A stretch of 64,000 nt of DNA from positions 70,432 to 134,431 of the forward strand of contig NFUO01000081.1 of NCBI GenBank assembly GCA_002197545.1. The letters are read 5' to 3'. The position numbers and the translations under genes are program-made. Below are positions 1 to 8,427 of the stretch, in pieces (positions within the stretch are counted from its first letter, which is position 1; each line of letters starts with the position of its first letter). This stretch comes from Acidobacteria subdivision 2 bacterium RH1 MAG20. GTDB lineage: Bacteria; Acidobacteriota; Terriglobia; Terriglobales; Acidobacteriaceae. Under the pieces are notes generated by a model. It saw only the letters and a list, made by a program, of their open reading frames with translations. It searched no databases and had not been told where the DNA came from.

Positions 1-168
1 GAACAAGCCGTGGCCCAGGCCCAGCAAGGCCACCGCAACTACGCCAAACGCCAGGCTACATGGTTCCGCCGCGAACCCGGCATCCATTGGTTCAAAGGCT
101 TCGGCCATGATGAAGAGATCGCAGGGCAGGCGAGAGAACTGATCGCCCAGCACCTCAAAAACGGATAA
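1..168 (+). CDS. miaA: tRNA dimethylallyltransferase, C-terminal end (partial)
   Basis: Only the last 55 codons are inside the window; the gene begins upstream. The peptide contains YAKRQATWFRRE followed by a short acidic/basic tail, which is the conserved C-terminal block of MiaA, the enzyme that adds a dimethylallyl group to A37 of tRNAs reading UNN codons. The stop codon at 166-168 touches the stop of the convergent downstream gene with no gap. The family call rests on this one short motif, so it is good but not certain. Confidence 0.8.
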   Translation, partial: EQAVAQAQQGHRNYAKRQATWFRREPGIHWFKGFGHDEEIAGQARELIAQHLKNG

Positions 169-1605
169 TCACCCCACCTCGTACCGGTCGCCCCGCTTGG
201 GACAAACAACATTCAGCTTGTACAGCTTCTCGATCTCGGCCTTCAAAGTCTGTTGAGCATCGGGTTCGCCATGCACCAGAAAGACCTGCTTCAGCGTAGG
301 CACAACCGGTGCCATCCATTCCAGAAGCTCTCGCTGGTCCGCATGTCCACTCAACTCGCCGATCGAGTCCACCTCGGCGCGCAGACGCATCGGCTCGCCA
401 AAGATCTTCACCTCCGGCTGCCTTTCCACAATGGCGCGGCCCAGTGTGTTCTGCGCTTGGAACCCGGTAATCAATATCAGGTTCCTCGGGTCCTCCACGC
501 TGTTCTTCAGGTGATGCAGCACCCTTCCTGCTTCACACATTCCCGATGCCGAAATTACAATAAACGGCATACGCAGCCCGTTCAGTGCCTTGCTCTCTTC
601 TACTGACCGCGTATACCGCAGCCGCTTCCAGCCAAACGGATCTTCGTCGAGATCAGCAAACGCCCGTGCGCCCTCATCCCACTCCTCTTCATGCTTGCGA
701 AACACGTCCGTCACATTCACCGCCAGCGGACTATCCACAAAGATAGGAATATCGGGAATCGCCTTCGCGTCGATCAGTTCATGCAGCAACATCACCACCT
801 GCTGCGTCCGCCCGACTGCAAATGCCGGCATCACAATATGTCCACCGCGCCCGACGGTACGGTTCACCAGGTTCGCCAGCTTCTTCTTCACCGGGCCAAT
901 CGGCTGATGCAGCCGGTTTCCATACGTGCTCTCCATAATGAGGTATTCCGCTGCGGGCGCAGTATCCGGGTCGTGGATAATCGGTAGATTTTTCCTTCCC
1001 ACATCGCCAGAGAACAGCAGCTGCGTCGTCTGGCCCTTCTCGCGTGCTTCCACCAGGACACAAGTCGAACCCAGCATGTGTCCGGCATCATAGGTTGTCG
1101 TGGTAAAGCCTGCCTCAGCAGTCGAGCCTGCCAGCAACTGCGGCGTATGCAGCTTCACCGGCTGGAGCTGTTGCACTGCCTGCGCGGCGTCTTCCTGTGT
1201 GTAGAGCGGCGTTACTCCGTTAGTCTCTGACGCAATGCCAATCGACCTTCGCCAGTGCGCCCGTTTATTGACAAACTCCGCGTCCGACTCCTGAATATGC
1301 GCGCTGTCCTTCAGCATCTTCTCGCATAGATCCACCGTCGCCGGAGTCGTATAGATTGGCCCGCGATATCCCTGCTTCACCAACAGCGGCAGGTCGCCGC
1401 TATGGTCGATGTGCGCATGGGAGAGCACAACCGCATTCAACTGTTCAGGAGGCAATGCCAGATGCGAATTGATCTCGCGGGCCTGTTGCCTGTGTCCCTG
1501 AAACAGCCCGCAATCCAGCAGAATATTCTGGCCCGCGCATTCCAGATGGTGCGAAGAGCCTGTGACTGTCTGTGCCGCGCCCCAAAAATGCAATCGAATC
1601 CCCAT
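169..1605 (-). CDS. Beta-CASP metallo-beta-lactamase-fold protein (RNA-processing exonuclease type, COG1236)
   Basis: A 478-residue protein with the metal-binding motif HAHIDH at residues 63-68. It also shows the later motifs expected of beta-CASP nucleases: GHMLGS, FSGDVGR, SASGMCEAGR, LSGHAD and a C-terminal VHGEP. Family members process RNA, like bacterial homologues of CPSF73/Ysh1, and bind two zinc ions. There is no signal peptide, so it should act in the cytoplasm. It converges on miaA. The preceding minus-strand gene ends 117 bases upstream and is separated by a strong hairpin, so this is probably a separate transcription unit. The substrate cannot be read from the sequence. Confidence 0.9.
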   Translation of the reverse strand: MGIRLHFWGAAQTVTGSSHHLECAGQNILLDCGLFQGHRQQAREINSHLALPPEQLNAVVLSHAHIDHSGDLPLLVKQGYRGPIYTTPATVDLCEKMLKDSAHIQESDAEFVNKRAHWRRSIGIASETNGVTPLYTQEDAAQAVQQLQPVKLHTPQLLAGSTAEAGFTTTTYDAGHMLGSTCVLVEAREKGQTTQLLFSGDVGRKNLPIIHDPDTAPAAEYLIMESTYGNRLHQPIGPVKKKLANLVNRTVGRGGHIVMPAFAVGRTQQVVMLLHELIDAKAIPDIPIFVDSPLAVNVTDVFRKHEEEWDEGARAFADLDEDPFGWKRLRYTRSVEESKALNGLRMPFIVISASGMCEAGRVLHHLKNSVEDPRNLILITGFQAQNTLGRAIVERQPEVKIFGEPMRLRAEVDSIGELSGHADQRELLEWMAPVVPTLKQVFLVHGEPDAQQTLKAEIEKLYKLNVVCPKRGDRYEVG

Positions 1606-1669
1606 TCACTCTCCTCTTGAAATTCACAGCCATCCTATCTGAAACAGAGCACCCTCCCATGCACACATC

Positions 1670-1699
1670 AAAGGCCCATTCTGGACAGAATGGGCCTTT
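1670..1699. terminator. Perfect 14-bp inverted repeat, probable terminator
   Basis: Arms 1670-1683 and 1686-1699 (AAAGGCCCATTCTG and its complement) with a 2-base loop. It lies just past the stop of the lipoprotein gene and before the next minus-strand gene. The A/T ends give a short T run on either strand. Confidence 0.75.
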
Positions 1700-1722
1700 G
1701 CATCTTCAATTGCTGAAGATCA

Positions 1723-2628
1723 TCAGGGCTGCACGACAAGATCATTCGCCAGTCTGAAGCGAACAATCGACTCAGCCGGAATTTCGATGTCCCGATTTCC
1801 GGTAAGGCCAGCAGCCGCCGTTCCCGCACCGGCACCGGCCAGTCCGCCGATGAGCAATCCTGTGCCGCCAGTGGCTACGCCGCCAATCAGCATTCCAAGC
1901 CCACTGCCGCCGCCAATAAACGCAGCCGACCGCTTGCCCTTGCCCTTCTTGGTTCGCGTCAGGTCGCGCGTATCCAGACGATATGAAGTGCCATTCAGCG
2001 TGAGTGAAGTCAGCCGCAGCTCCAGAATCGATGCTCCCTTGAAATGTCCCCGGCGATGGGCAGCTTCAATCATTCCGCCGACAGGTGCCCCTTTCGGAAT
2101 CACCACGGTATTGTTGTCTCCCAACACTGGCTCGGCCACCTCACCATCAAAGCTGTCACCGGCGCGATTGGTCTTCACGCTGATGCGCTGGTTGATGCGT
2201 ACTGTCAGGTTTGTCCCTGCCGGAACAGTTACTTCGGCAGGTTGTGCCGGCTGAACCACCGGAGCGCCACCAGGCACAGCCGCTACAGGTTGTGCTGCGC
2301 CTCCATTTTGCCCTGCTATCGCAGGTTGCCCCGGCGCCACAGCAGGCTCAGATGACGCAGTAGAAGTGTTTGCCGGGGCGCCAGTTGCCGGAGTAACCGT
2401 AGTTGTTACTGCCCCGGTGGTCTGTCCCGGAGCCGGCGGCTGCACCGTGACCGTCGTTGTATTTCCGTTCTTATCGACCGAAACTACCTGTTGTGCCTGC
2501 CCTGTAGCTGCGGCCTGCTTCTTCGCTGCGTCAATGGCTGCATCTTCTTTAGATTTGCAACCCGCCAGCAACGCTACTGCCAGCGCCAGTGCCCCAGTAC
2601 ACTTCAAAAACTTTCCAGAGATCGTCAT
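1723..2628 (-). CDS. Lipoprotein with a glycine-zipper hydrophobic segment
   Basis: A 301-residue protein starting with a lipoprotein signal: lipobox LLAGC with the modifiable Cys at residue 24. Next come a Pro/Ala/Thr-rich linker of about 100 residues, a compact domain around VTVPAGTNLTVRINQRI and IPKGAPVGG, and a Gly/Ala-rich hydrophobic stretch (about 235-275) of the glycine-zipper type. It is predicted to be membrane-anchored in the envelope. The VIPKGA segment resembles domains found in envelope and secretion-associated proteins, but I cannot assign a function. It appears to be monocistronic, ending at the hairpin at 1670-1699. Confidence 0.75.
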   Translation of the reverse strand: MTISGKFLKCTGALALAVALLAGCKSKEDAAIDAAKKQAAATGQAQQVVSVDKNGNTTTVTVQPPAPGQTTGAVTTTVTPATGAPANTSTASSEPAVAPGQPAIAGQNGGAAQPVAAVPGGAPVVQPAQPAEVTVPAGTNLTVRINQRISVKTNRAGDSFDGEVAEPVLGDNNTVVIPKGAPVGGMIEAAHRRGHFKGASILELRLTSLTLNGTSYRLDTRDLTRTKKGKGKRSAAFIGGGSGLGMLIGGVATGGTGLLIGGLAGAGAGTAAAGLTGNRDIEIPAESIVRFRLANDLVVQP

Positions 2629-2753
2629 TTGGCCCTCATCCTTCGTATCAGACTGATTGGTATATCCGTGCGGCGGTAAAACTCTAACACCATCACACTA
2701 ATGTAGGATGCTTATTTCCTCCGTATGACTGTATTGCATCTAAAAGGTTTACG

Positions 2754-3986
2754 ATGATGCCTATGACAGCAAAGGCCGCCAGGCCCCGTCCCCAGCTCGC
2801 TCACCTTACCGCTCAGATTGAAGACCTCAAGCAACGCGGAACCCACTTCAAGCTCCGCGTGCTCGATGACGAGCAGGCCCCGGTCTGCACCTACGATGGC
2901 AAGCGCGTCATCAACCTCGCCTCCAATAACTATCTTGGCCTCTGCAATCATCCCAAACTCCGCGAAGCCGCCATCGCCGCCACGCAAAAATACGGTGTAG
3001 GGTCAGGAGCCGTCCGCACCATCGCCGGAACCATGCGCATCCACATGGAGCTCGAAGAAAAGATCGCTGCCTTCAAAGGCGTCGAAGCCTGCGTCGTCTT
3101 TCAGTCCGGCTTTGCCGCCAACGCGGGCACCGTCTCCGCCATTCTCGGCAAAGAAGACTTCATCCTCTCCGACGAGCTCAACCACGCCAGCATCATCGAT
3201 GGAGCTCGCCTCTCCCGCGCCAAGATCAAAGTCTTCCGCCACAAAGACGTCGCCCATGCCGAAGAGCTGCTCAAAGAGATTCAGCACGAATCCGGTCATA
3301 AACTCCTCATCACCGACGGCGTTTTTTCGATGGATGGAGATATCGGACCTGTAGCCAAACTCTGCGACCTCGCCGAAAAGTATGGAGCCATCATGATGGT
3401 CGACGACGCCCACGCCAGCGGAGTGCTCGGCCGCAACGGACGCGGCAGCGTCGACCACTTCCACTGCACCCAACGGGTAGATGTACAGGTAGGCACACTC
3501 TCCAAGGCCATCGGAGCGCTCGGCGGTTATGTCTGCGGCAGCCGCGATCTTATCGACTACCTCTACCACCGCGCCCGCCCATTCCTCTTCTCCACGTCTC
3601 ACCCTCCCTCGGTCGCGGCAACATGCATTGCGGCGTTCGATCTCCTCGAAGCCGAACCTGAGCGCATCCAGCGTCTATGGGACAACACCACTTACTTCAA
3701 GCAGCAGCTCACCGCCGCCAGTTTTGATACCGGAGGCCGTACTACCCCTGCCAGCGAAACCCCCATCACCCCCATCCTCATCGGCGACGGACGCAAGACG
3801 ATGGACTTCTCCCGGGCACTCTTTGAAGCCGGACTCATGGCTACCGGCATAGCTTTCCCGACTGTCCCTGAAGGCAAAGCCCGCATCCGCACCATCATGA
3901 CCAGCGAACACACCCGCGAACAGATCGACCAGGCCCTCGAAATCCTCACCACTGTTGCGAAAAAAATGGATGTCCTCACAGCCTGA
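2754..3986 (+). CDS. kbl: Glycine C-acetyltransferase (2-amino-3-ketobutyrate CoA ligase) or related alpha-oxoamine synthase
   Basis: A 410-residue PLP enzyme of the alpha-oxoamine synthase family. It shows LASNNYLGL, NHASIIDGARLS, VDDAHASGVLG and the PLP lysine in GTLSKAIGALGGY (Lys251). Kbl joins glycine and acetyl-CoA, or cleaves 2-amino-3-ketobutyrate in threonine breakdown. BioF and serine palmitoyltransferase share the fold; length and the SKAIGALGGY form favour Kbl, but no tdh gene lies beside it, so the substrate is uncertain. The start lies in ATGATGCCTATG, with an AAAAGG ribosome site a few bases upstream. It is divergent from the lipoprotein gene. Confidence 0.8.
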   Translation: MMPMTAKAARPRPQLAHLTAQIEDLKQRGTHFKLRVLDDEQAPVCTYDGKRVINLASNNYLGLCNHPKLREAAIAATQKYGVGSGAVRTIAGTMRIHMELEEKIAAFKGVEACVVFQSGFAANAGTVSAILGKEDFILSDELNHASIIDGARLSRAKIKVFRHKDVAHAEELLKEIQHESGHKLLITDGVFSMDGDIGPVAKLCDLAEKYGAIMMVDDAHASGVLGRNGRGSVDHFHCTQRVDVQVGTLSKAIGALGGYVCGSRDLIDYLYHRARPFLFSTSHPPSVAATCIAAFDLLEAEPERIQRLWDNTTYFKQQLTAASFDTGGRTTPASETPITPILIGDGRKTMDFSRALFEAGLMATGIAFPTVPEGKARIRTIMTSEHTREQIDQALEILTTVAKKMDVLTA

Positions 3987-4001
3987 TATCTGTACGGCTT
4001 C

Positions 4002-4910
4002 CTAGAAAGGGAGCCGTGCCGTAAGCACCAGTCCATGATTGTAAGTATGGAAGTGCGTCAGGGCAATCTGCTCTCCCGCGCCAAAGGTGAGCCCAAGCCG
4101 ACCCGGTTCTCCCGTGTGATGCGTCAGCGGAATTCTCCCAATCACAATACCTGGAGTCGCGAAGGTCTGCGTCTTACCGTCATTGCTGCCGCCCTTATAG
4201 AAGCTCGAATTGAACTCCAGTTCCGGCCAGAACAGTCGTCCGATTCCGGCCTTCGCAACGTGATATTGGATGGCGTTGTTCCAACCAATCATATGCCCCA
4301 GGCCCTTCGCGTTCGAGACCGGTAGCGATCCGCCAGCCGTGGAGGTAAAGGATATCTGCCGGAACCCCTTCCCCACCGCCAACGTAGGCGTAATCACAGC
4401 GCAGCAGCTCCCATTCCCGTTCTTGCCCGTAGGCACTGAAGCTCCGAGAAAGGCCGTGACAATACTGTTTCCGTGCTCTTCATTGCGCGCAAACAGCCGA
4501 GCTTTGGCTAGAAACGAAATATCACCAAAACCATCCTTTACGTGCGGTTCTGAGTGATTGAGGAATGGCGGCAGATTAAAGAGCAACTCGATATGCCGCT
4601 GAGGAATCAGCTCCAGCCCCTTGCCGTTGTCATAGTTCCATGTGTCGTATTTTTTCGTACTTGTCTGCCGCGTAAAATCCGTGCGCAGCTCCTGCTCCAG
4701 CCGCGGAGTCACAGTTACAAGCGGCGTAATCCAGTGAGGTTGGGCCGCCTGCGTCGCGCTCACCCGCGCCTGGTACCGCTGAATCAATGTAGAACCCTGC
4801 TGTGCCCGAACGGCCACTGGCATACACAGCAGCAAGGCGGCCAGAAGAACAAGGCCCACCCGAGGCGTTGTGCGGGAAGCAATCTTGTGCAATATAGATC
4901 TGATTTTCAT
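4002..4910 (-). CDS. Predicted outer-membrane beta-barrel protein
   Basis: A 302-residue protein with an N-terminal signal peptide (basic start, hydrophobic core VGLVLLAALLLCMPVAV, cleavage near AQA/Q). Alternating hydrophobic and polar strands follow, and it ends in phenylalanine, the usual C-terminal signal for outer-membrane barrel insertion. No catalytic motif is visible. It resembles the loosely defined outer-membrane transporter-like families, and I cannot name a substrate. It is divergent from the HTH-TOBE regulator gene, with which it shares a 130-base AT-rich promoter region. Confidence 0.6.
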   Translation of the reverse strand: MKIRSILHKIASRTTPRVGLVLLAALLLCMPVAVRAQQGSTLIQRYQARVSATQAAQPHWITPLVTVTPRLEQELRTDFTRQTSTKKYDTWNYDNGKGLELIPQRHIELLFNLPPFLNHSEPHVKDGFGDISFLAKARLFARNEEHGNSIVTAFLGASVPTGKNGNGSCCAVITPTLAVGKGFRQISFTSTAGGSLPVSNAKGLGHMIGWNNAIQYHVAKAGIGRLFWPELEFNSSFYKGGSNDGKTQTFATPGIVIGRIPLTHHTGEPGRLGLTFGAGEQIALTHFHTYNHGLVLTARLPF

Positions 4911-4984
4911 ATAACGATTTTAGACGATTAAATATTACGAATTTATACTGATACAAAAATCCAGGCACCATACTGATAAATATG

Positions 4985-4997
4985 CGGCAATTTGCCG
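4985..4997. promoter_or_regulatory. Inverted repeat CGGCAA-t-TTGCCG beside a TATACT box
   Basis: Six-base arms (4985-4990 and 4992-4997) around one base. They sit 3 bases before TATACT (5001-5006), a good -10 match reading toward the HTH-TOBE gene. A matching -35 is not clear. This is a candidate operator in the divergent promoter region. Confidence 0.4.
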
Positions 4998-5040
4998 ACG
5001 TATACTCAGGAGCGTTCATGCCTGCAAGGAGAAGCGTCCG

Positions 5041-5454
5041 ATGCCTGATGTCGATGTTCTTATGAAGCCCCGCGAAGCAGCCGCTGCTCTCGGTATCAGC
5101 TACGCCACCATTAAGCAATGGATATTGGCTGGAACCCTCAAGACCATCCGCACCCCCGGAGGCCACCACCGCGTCCCGCAATCATCCCTTACCCCCATGC
5201 TCAAGACCGTGCCGTCAAAGGCGAAGGCCGCCTCGCGCGAACGCTTCCGCACTGTCAGCGGACGCAATCAGCTTGTCGGAAAGATCATTGAGGTCAAGAT
5301 CAGCGGTCTGCTCGCCAAGGTGGTGCTGGCCATCGGCAACCAGCGCATTACCTCCATCATCACCGCCGACGCCGTGCGCGAGATGCAGCTCCGCAAAGGC
5401 CAGACGGCCGCGGCCCTCATGAAATCCACCGAGGTCATGATTACCCGTGTCTAA
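5041..5454 (+). CDS. Helix-turn-helix plus TOBE (molybdate/oxyanion-binding) fusion protein
   Basis: 137 residues with two parts. Residues about 5-50 form an excisionase/MerR-like helix-turn-helix (MKPREAAAALGIS...IKQWILAGTLKTIRTPGGHHR). Residues about 72-137 form a single TOBE/Mop-type domain (SGRNQLVGKIIEVKISG...ITSIITADAVREMQLRKG). TOBE domains bind molybdate, tungstate or similar oxyanions, so this is likely a small ligand-responsive DNA-binding protein. Its stop overlaps the stop of convergent pyrC by 3-4 bases. No mod transporter genes are nearby; the divergent outer-membrane protein is the only obvious partner. Confidence 0.8.
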   Translation: MPDVDVLMKPREAAAALGISYATIKQWILAGTLKTIRTPGGHHRVPQSSLTPMLKTVPSKAKAASRERFRTVSGRNQLVGKIIEVKISGLLAKVVLAIGNQRITSIITADAVREMQLRKGQTAAALMKSTEVMITRV

Positions 5455-6755
5455 CCGCGAAACACAATACGCCCTTCGCTGATCGAAGCCTTCACCCGCC
5501 CCAGCATGGCCGCCCCATCAAACGGAGTATTTTTCGACTTAGACCGCGAGTCCTTTGCCGCAAACCGCCACTCCGCTCCGGCATCGAACACGACCACATC
5601 CGCAAAACTACCAACGCCGAGCGACCCTCGTCCCGCTAGGGAAACAATCCCAGCCGGAGCAGCGCTCATCAGTGAAATAATCCGGCCAAGCGAAAGTCCT
5701 TGTCCCTGGTGCAGCACCCGTAAAGCCAGACCCAGCGCCGTCTCCAGGCCGGTAATTCCATTTGGAGCACGCTCAAACTCCTGCTCCTTCTCATGCGCCG
5801 CATGAGGAGCATGATCGGTAGCAATGCAATCCACTGTTCCGTCCGCCAACCCCGCAAGCACTGCCTGCCGGTCAGCCTCAGCCCGCAGCGGAGGATTCAT
5901 CTTGGCATTCGTGTCGTAGTCGCCAATTGCCTCGTCCGTCAGCGTGAAGTGGTGCGGAGCCACCTCGCAGGTTACATGCAATCCTTGCCGCTTCGCCTCG
6001 CGAATCGCATCCAGCGCCCGTCCCGTCGATACATGCTGCACATGCAGATGCGGACGCAAGCCCTCGGCGCTCTCAATCTCGCGCAGCAAGCGGATGTCCC
6101 GCTCCACAATCCGCGACTCTGCCTCTACTGTCATTCCGCGCAGCCCCAGCCGAAACGCCACCGGCCCGGCATTCATGCTGCAACCGCCGGTCAGTCGCGT
6201 GTCCTCCGCATGTTGCGAAACCAGAACGCCCAGCCGCGCCGCAGCCACTAACGCCGCCCGCATCACAGCGTCTTCCAGCACTGGCTTCCCATCATCCGTA
6301 AACCCAACTGCGCCAGCTCTATGTAGCGCAGCAAAATCCGTCAGCACAACACCCATGCTGCCCATCGTGGCGGCTGGCATGGCAAACAGCTTCACGATCG
6401 CTCCGCGCTCCGGCGAAAGCATCCACTCCAGCCCGGCAACTGAATCGTTGACCGGAATTGTATTCGGCATAGCCACAACGCTGGTAAATCCACCCGCTGC
6501 AGCCGCAGCAGTGCCAGTGGCAATCGTCTCTTTATAGGCCTGCCCCGGCTCACGCAGATGAACATGAACATCCACCAACCCCGGAGCCACCACCAGCCCG
6601 GACGCATCAATCGTCTCTGCTGCCGCTACACTCTTCAAGCCGCCGGGCAACTCCACTGCGGCAATCTTTCCATTGCGAAGCAGAAGATCACGAGCTTCAT
6701 CCAGACCATTCGCCGGATCAACCACGCGTCCATTCAAAATCAATACGTCACTCAT
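5451..6755 (-). CDS. pyrC: Dihydroorotase
   Basis: 434 residues, the usual length for a class I dihydroorotase. The zinc-binding DVHVHLREPG motif has His64 and His66; HVQHVSTG and DCIATDHAPH follow at the expected later positions. It converts N-carbamoyl-aspartate to dihydroorotate in pyrimidine synthesis. The start overlaps the stop of pyrB by 4 bases (ATGA type), which suggests translational coupling. It is the third gene of pyrR-pyrB-pyrC. Confidence 0.95.
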   Translation of the reverse strand: MSDVLILNGRVVDPANGLDEARDLLLRNGKIAAVELPGGLKSVAAAETIDASGLVVAPGLVDVHVHLREPGQAYKETIATGTAAAAAGGFTSVVAMPNTIPVNDSVAGLEWMLSPERGAIVKLFAMPAATMGSMGVVLTDFAALHRAGAVGFTDDGKPVLEDAVMRAALVAAARLGVLVSQHAEDTRLTGGCSMNAGPVAFRLGLRGMTVEAESRIVERDIRLLREIESAEGLRPHLHVQHVSTGRALDAIREAKRQGLHVTCEVAPHHFTLTDEAIGDYDTNAKMNPPLRAEADRQAVLAGLADGTVDCIATDHAPHAAHEKEQEFERAPNGITGLETALGLALRVLHQGQGLSLGRIISLMSAAPAGIVSLAGRGSLGVGSFADVVVFDAGAEWRFAAKDSRSKSKNTPFDGAAMLGRVKASISEGRIVFRG

Positions 6756-7762
6756 ACCGTTACACTCTCAAATCCACCCGTGCTCAGTGCGCGCAGCAGC
6801 AGCGCCGAGCGCACTGCCAGTCCGTTGCTCACCTGCAGCTCAATGGCCGAGTTCGGGCCATCGGCTACGTCGCCAGAGATCTCCAGCCCACGGATCATCG
6901 GGCCAGGATGGAGAACCAGCGGCATCGCCAGCGCATCGGGAGCAGCAGCCAACCGTTCACCGTTCAGTTGATACCGCGCAATGTAGTCCGCAAGATCAAG
7001 CTCCAGCCCGGTCAGCCGCTCCTTCTGAATTCGCAGCATCATCACCACTTGGGCTTGCCGCAAAGCCGCATCGAAATCACGCACAATTTCGATGCCGGTA
7101 CCAAGTCCAAGCGCAGTCTCCGGCAGCAGCGGCTCCGGGCCGCACAGCAGCACCCTGGCTCCCAGTTGAGGCAGCAGCAGGGCATTCGACCGAGCCACGC
7201 GGCTATGCAGAATGTCTCCCGTTATCACAACGGTCACGCCATCGAGGCTTTTCGCAGTTGCCGCCGTCGCATCCCGTCCCGGCAGCCGCATCAACATCGT
7301 CCGCGCATCCAGCAGCGCCTGCGACGGATGCTCATGCATCCCATCCCCGGCATTCAGCACCGGCAATCCAGTCTCACGCGCCAGCACAAACGGAGCGCCC
7401 GAAGCCGGGTGCCGCAGGATAATGCACTCCGCCCCCAGCGCCCGCAGCGTCAACCCTGTATCTTTCAGGCTCTCGCCCTTCTCAATCGAAGAGCTCTTAT
7501 CGCTCACCAGAGTCGTGGTTGCGCCCAGCGACTTCGCCGCCAGCTCAAACGAGGTTCGCGTTCGCGTACTCGACTCATAAAAAAGCAGCGCAATCCGCCG
7601 CCCCGCCAACAACCGCGACCGTTCTGCATGGGCCATCCGCTCCAGCCGCGCCGTCACGGCCAATATCCCGGAGACGTCTTCCATCAACAGGTCTGCCACG
7701 CTCAGCAGCGAGCCGGCAGCATAACTAAACTTCTTCTTCGATCCGTCCGGTCCCTGTCTCAT
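6752..7762 (-). CDS. pyrB: Aspartate carbamoyltransferase catalytic chain
   Basis: 336 residues with the carbamoyl-phosphate signature FYESSTRTRTSFE (about residues 61-73), the HPSQALLD motif, and a C-terminal HPGPMIRGLEI block. It condenses carbamoyl phosphate and aspartate, the first committed pyrimidine step. It starts 8 bases after pyrR and overlaps pyrC by 4 bases. No regulatory chain gene (pyrI) is present, as is usual with PyrR-controlled operons. Confidence 0.95.
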   Translation of the reverse strand: MRQGPDGSKKKFSYAAGSLLSVADLLMEDVSGILAVTARLERMAHAERSRLLAGRRIALLFYESSTRTRTSFELAAKSLGATTTLVSDKSSSIEKGESLKDTGLTLRALGAECIILRHPASGAPFVLARETGLPVLNAGDGMHEHPSQALLDARTMLMRLPGRDATAATAKSLDGVTVVITGDILHSRVARSNALLLPQLGARVLLCGPEPLLPETALGLGTGIEIVRDFDAALRQAQVVMMLRIQKERLTGLELDLADYIARYQLNGERLAAAPDALAMPLVLHPGPMIRGLEISGDVADGPNSAIELQVSNGLAVRSALLLRALSTGGFESVTV

Positions 7763-7770
7763 CGACTCCG

Positions 7771-8355
7771 TCAGTCCACCAGCTCGACCAGCAGCACCTG
7801 TTCCTGCTCGTCGATCTCGTTCAGCTTCACTTCAATAATCTCCTGGTTTGACGTCTGTATCGTGCGCCCGATGAATGTAGCCTGAATCGGCAACTCGCGG
7901 TGTCCGCGATCGATCAGCGCCAGCAGTTGAACGCTCTTCGGCCTCCCGTGGTCGAACAGCGCATCGAGCGCAGCCCGAATCGTCCGCCCTGTATAGAGCA
8001 CGTCGTCCACCAGAACAATGTCCCGGCCCGTCACATCGAACCCGATGTCGCCCGGGGCCACTTTGGGTCGAGGCCCATCCGTCGACAGATCGTCGCGGTA
8101 AAAGCTGATGTCGAGCATGCCTGTATCCACAGGACGCTTCTCAATCTTCGCAATCAGCGCGCCCAGCCGTTCGGCCAGAGGAACGCCCCGCCGCTTGATC
8201 CCGACCAGTCCGACATTGTCGCAGCCATCATGCTTTTCGACGATCTCATGGGCCAGCCGCACCAGCGTCCGCTCAATCTCCGAGGCCGACATCAGGCGGC
8301 CCTTCTCGCGTATCTTCGGAATTTGTGGCATCTGTGTCTTCGTAGTCTCACTCAT
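7771..8355 (-). CDS. pyrR: Bifunctional pyr operon regulator / uracil phosphoribosyltransferase
   Basis: 194 residues. The PRPP loop VDDVLYTGRTIR lies at about residues 116-127, and the RNA- and uracil-binding region VGIKRRGVPLAERL at about 51-64. PyrR senses UMP/UTP and PRPP; in many bacteria it binds pyr leader RNA and attenuates transcription. It is the first gene of the operon. I could not recognise a PyrR-binding loop in the short gap upstream, so the mode of control here is open. The first about 20 residues are longer than usual, and a start at Met22 is possible. Confidence 0.92.
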   Translation of the reverse strand: MSETTKTQMPQIPKIREKGRLMSASEIERTLVRLAHEIVEKHDGCDNVGLVGIKRRGVPLAERLGALIAKIEKRPVDTGMLDISFYRDDLSTDGPRPKVAPGDIGFDVTGRDIVLVDDVLYTGRTIRAALDALFDHGRPKSVQLLALIDRGHRELPIQATFIGRTIQTSNQEIIEVKLNEIDEQEQVLLVELVD

Positions 8356-8369
8356 AACAATTGCGCTTG

Positions 8370-8398
8370 ATGATACCAGCAGCCCTCAGTCTCTTGAA
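8370..8398 (-). promoter_or_regulatory. pyrR: Weak candidate promoter for the pyr operon
   Basis: Read on the minus strand: TTCAAG (8398-8393), a 17-base spacer, then TATCAT (8375-8370). Transcription would begin only about 8 bases before the pyrR start, leaving almost no leader. The -35 match is poor. Confidence 0.3.
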
Positions 8399-8427
8399 GA
8401 CTCCACTCCCGGCGCGAAAACCGTCCA

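Noticed and set aside
2754..3986. BioF (8-amino-7-oxononanoate synthase) as the name for the alpha-oxoamine synthase
   Set aside because: No bio genes nearby and the NHASIIDG and SKAIGALGG forms suit Kbl better; the alternative is kept in the evidence because the sequence alone is not decisive.
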